A DNA stretch of 6,609 bases, from contig PLSG01000524.1 of NCBI GenBank assembly GCA_003164155.1, forward strand, positions 1 to 6,609, written 5' to 3'. This document shows, one piece after another, positions 5,622-6,609 of the stretch. The notes beneath the pieces are model-generated. The model ran no database searches and was not told the DNA's origin. It saw only the letters and a program-made list of their open reading frames with translations. Position 1 is the first letter of the stretch. Every line of letters begins with the position of its first letter. The DNA is from Parachlamydiaceae bacterium (GTDB lineage: Bacteria; Chlamydiota; Chlamydiia; Chlamydiales; Parachlamydiaceae). A program made the position numbers and the translations under genes.

Positions 5622-6440
5622 ATGGGTGAACCTTTTTTCATAAATAAAGTAGTCTTGATCACCGGCGGTACCAAGGGGTTTGGCAAAGCTGCCGCCTTCG
5701 CCTTTGCCACGCGCGGCGCCTGCGTGTACATCACCCACAAATGGGGTTCTGTGGATGAAGCTAAATTAATGCAAGAATTTGCGGACGCCCAGGCCGTGCC
5801 CCCGCGCATCATTCAGTCGGATGTGGCTGATCCCGATGCCAACCGCGAACTGATCGAGTTGATCATGCAGGAAAAATCCAAGATCGATGTGCTCATCAGC
5901 AATGTGTCTTTTGCCAAAGTTGTCGGGGGATTAGACGATTGGAAAAGGCAGGCTTTGGAGATCTCAATTAAAAATTCCGCTTGGCCGGTGGTCGAACTAT
6001 TGCGTTTATGCCAACACATCATCGGCAAGTACCCTCGCTATGTCATCGCCGTTTCCAGCAATGGTCCGGATGTGTGTTATCCAGGATATGGCATGGTGGG
6101 TTCAACTAAAGCTCTGGTAGAGACCATGTGTCGCTATCTGGCCGTGTACTTAAAAGAAGCCGGAGTGCGTGTGAATGTCATCAGACCTGGTTTTTTGCGT
6201 ACCGAAAGCTCTATGGCGACTTTTGGAGAGGAATTGTTGGATGAGCTTGCCCAAAGAATGCCGGCCATTTTTTTGGATCCGCATGCCGTGGCTAAATCGT
6301 GTTTGGCTCTTTGTTCGGGATGGATGGATTCGGTAACTGGACAAGTGATCACGGTAGATGAAGGCTCTACTTTGGTTGGACCCATCAGTTATGCCACAGG
6401 TGTGGGGCTGCCAAAATGTTTTCCAGTGGAAGCGGAGTGA
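5622..6440 (+). CDS. FabL-like SDR, probable enoyl-ACP reductase
   Basis: A 272-residue short-chain dehydrogenase/reductase. It has a Rossmann TGGTKGFG (14-21) and D67 in the QSDVAD strand end. It lacks the classical NNAG (SNVS at 93-96) and the Y-x3-K motif: the residue four before K163 is V159. Instead Y156 lies seven residues before K163 (Y-x6-K), the arrangement of enoyl-ACP reductases FabI and FabL. The stretch YGMVGSTKALVETMCRYLAV (156-175) follows what I recall of Bacillus FabL. The predicted reaction is NAD(P)H-dependent reduction of a trans-2-enoyl thioester. The C-terminus (about 253-272) extends beyond the usual SDR end. AGAAGG (5613-5618) sits only 3 bases from the ATG, while TAAGG (5607-5611) lies 10 bases away; both are usable but not ideal. 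The next gene starts 4 bases after the stop. A ketoreductase with a rearranged active site is the alternative. Confidence 0.8.
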   Translation: MGEPFFINKVVLITGGTKGFGKAAAFAFATRGACVYITHKWGSVDEAKLMQEFADAQAVPPRIIQSDVADPDANRELIELIMQEKSKIDVLISNVSFAKVVGGLDDWKRQALEISIKNSAWPVVELLRLCQHIIGKYPRYVIAVSSNGPDVCYPGYGMVGSTKALVETMCRYLAVYLKEAGVRVNVIRPGFLRTESSMATFGEELLDELAQRMPAIFLDPHAVAKSCLALCSGWMDSVTGQVITVDEGSTLVGPISYATGVGLPKCFPVEAE

Positions 6441-6444
6441 CTCC

Positions 6445-6609
6445 ATGTATGGAAATTTAAGCCAAGAGCAAGTGGACTTATTCCATGCTTGCACCAAGCG
6501 CGTCATGCCCGTGGAGCTAATCCCAGGCTGCGCCTTAAGTAAGGCTGAGATCAAGCGCCTCATTCCCCATCGCCCTCCTATGCTGCTGGTGGATCGCTTG
6601 GCGGCCATC
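6445..6609 (+). CDS. FabZ-like 3-hydroxyacyl-ACP dehydratase (3' partial)
   Basis: Only the first 55 codons are in the window and the frame runs off the right edge. Residues 33-51 (KAEIKRLIPHRPPMLLVDR) match the N-terminal signature of hotdog-fold dehydratases of the FabA/FabZ type, in which LPHRxPxLLVDR is conserved. The catalytic His and Glu/Asp of the family lie further downstream and cannot be checked. About 32 residues precede the signature, longer than in housekeeping FabZ, so this may be a pathway-specific variant. GGAG (6434-6437), inside the end of the upstream gene, sits 7 bases before the ATG at 6445, giving a well-supported start and coupling to the reductase gene. The inferred role is dehydration of the hydroxyacyl product of the FabG-like enzyme, ahead of the FabL-like enoyl reductase. 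Confidence 0.75.
   Translation, partial: MYGNLSQEQVDLFHACTKRVMPVELIPGCALSKAEIKRLIPHRPPMLLVDRLAAI

Noticed and set aside
6150..6608. Minus-strand 152-codon frame opposite the FabL-like and FabZ-like genes
   Set aside because: The plus strand carries clear SDR and hotdog motifs there; the antisense frame has none.

Overview
The window looks like an accessory region of a Gram-negative bacterium, probably one living with a host. The evidence is a predicted ADP-ribosyltransferase effector or toxin, a small exported protein, a polyketide-type enzyme cassette and several palindromic repeats. I cannot name the genus from the sequence. Composition changes sharply. The left third is AT-rich, especially at about 1240-1540. 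From about 2600 onward the DNA is visibly richer in G+C, which suggests the two halves have different histories.

Left part (1-2609): a large 5'-truncated plus-strand gene carries a mono-ADP-ribosyltransferase domain with the R-S-ExE signature. It converges on a minus-strand gene for a secreted DUF4440/SnoaL-type (NTF2-like) protein. A 32-bp, nearly perfect inverted repeat lies between them. The stretch 2253-2609 holds the likely promoter of the exported protein, a degenerate palindrome related to the mobile element further downstream, and a weak promoter candidate for the right-hand operon.

Right part (2610-6609): five tightly packed plus-strand genes form one operon, truncated by the window end. 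In order they are an HMG-CoA-synthase-like enzyme of the polyketide beta-branching type (PksG-like), a FabG-like ketoreductase, a crotonase resembling the decarboxylating ECH2/PksI group, a FabL-like SDR with a Tyr-x6-Lys active site (probable enoyl-ACP reductase), and the start of a FabZ/hotdog dehydratase. My reading is a stand-alone, type II-style pathway. The HMGS/ECH2 pair would place a carbon branch at the beta-carbon of an ACP-bound chain, and the KR, DH and ER enzymes would carry out ordinary chain reduction. No ACP, chain-extending ketosynthase or ECH1 dehydratase is visible; they may lie further downstream.

The clearest new structure is a 169-bp MITE at 5411-5579. It has perfect 17-bp terminal inverted repeats and is flanked by an exact 8-bp target duplication (CTGGATAC). 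It has inserted into the 3' end of the crotonase gene. Removing it restores an ORF six residues longer that stops 12 bases before the next gene. The GTAA ends and 8-bp duplication fit mobilisation by an IS66-family transposase.
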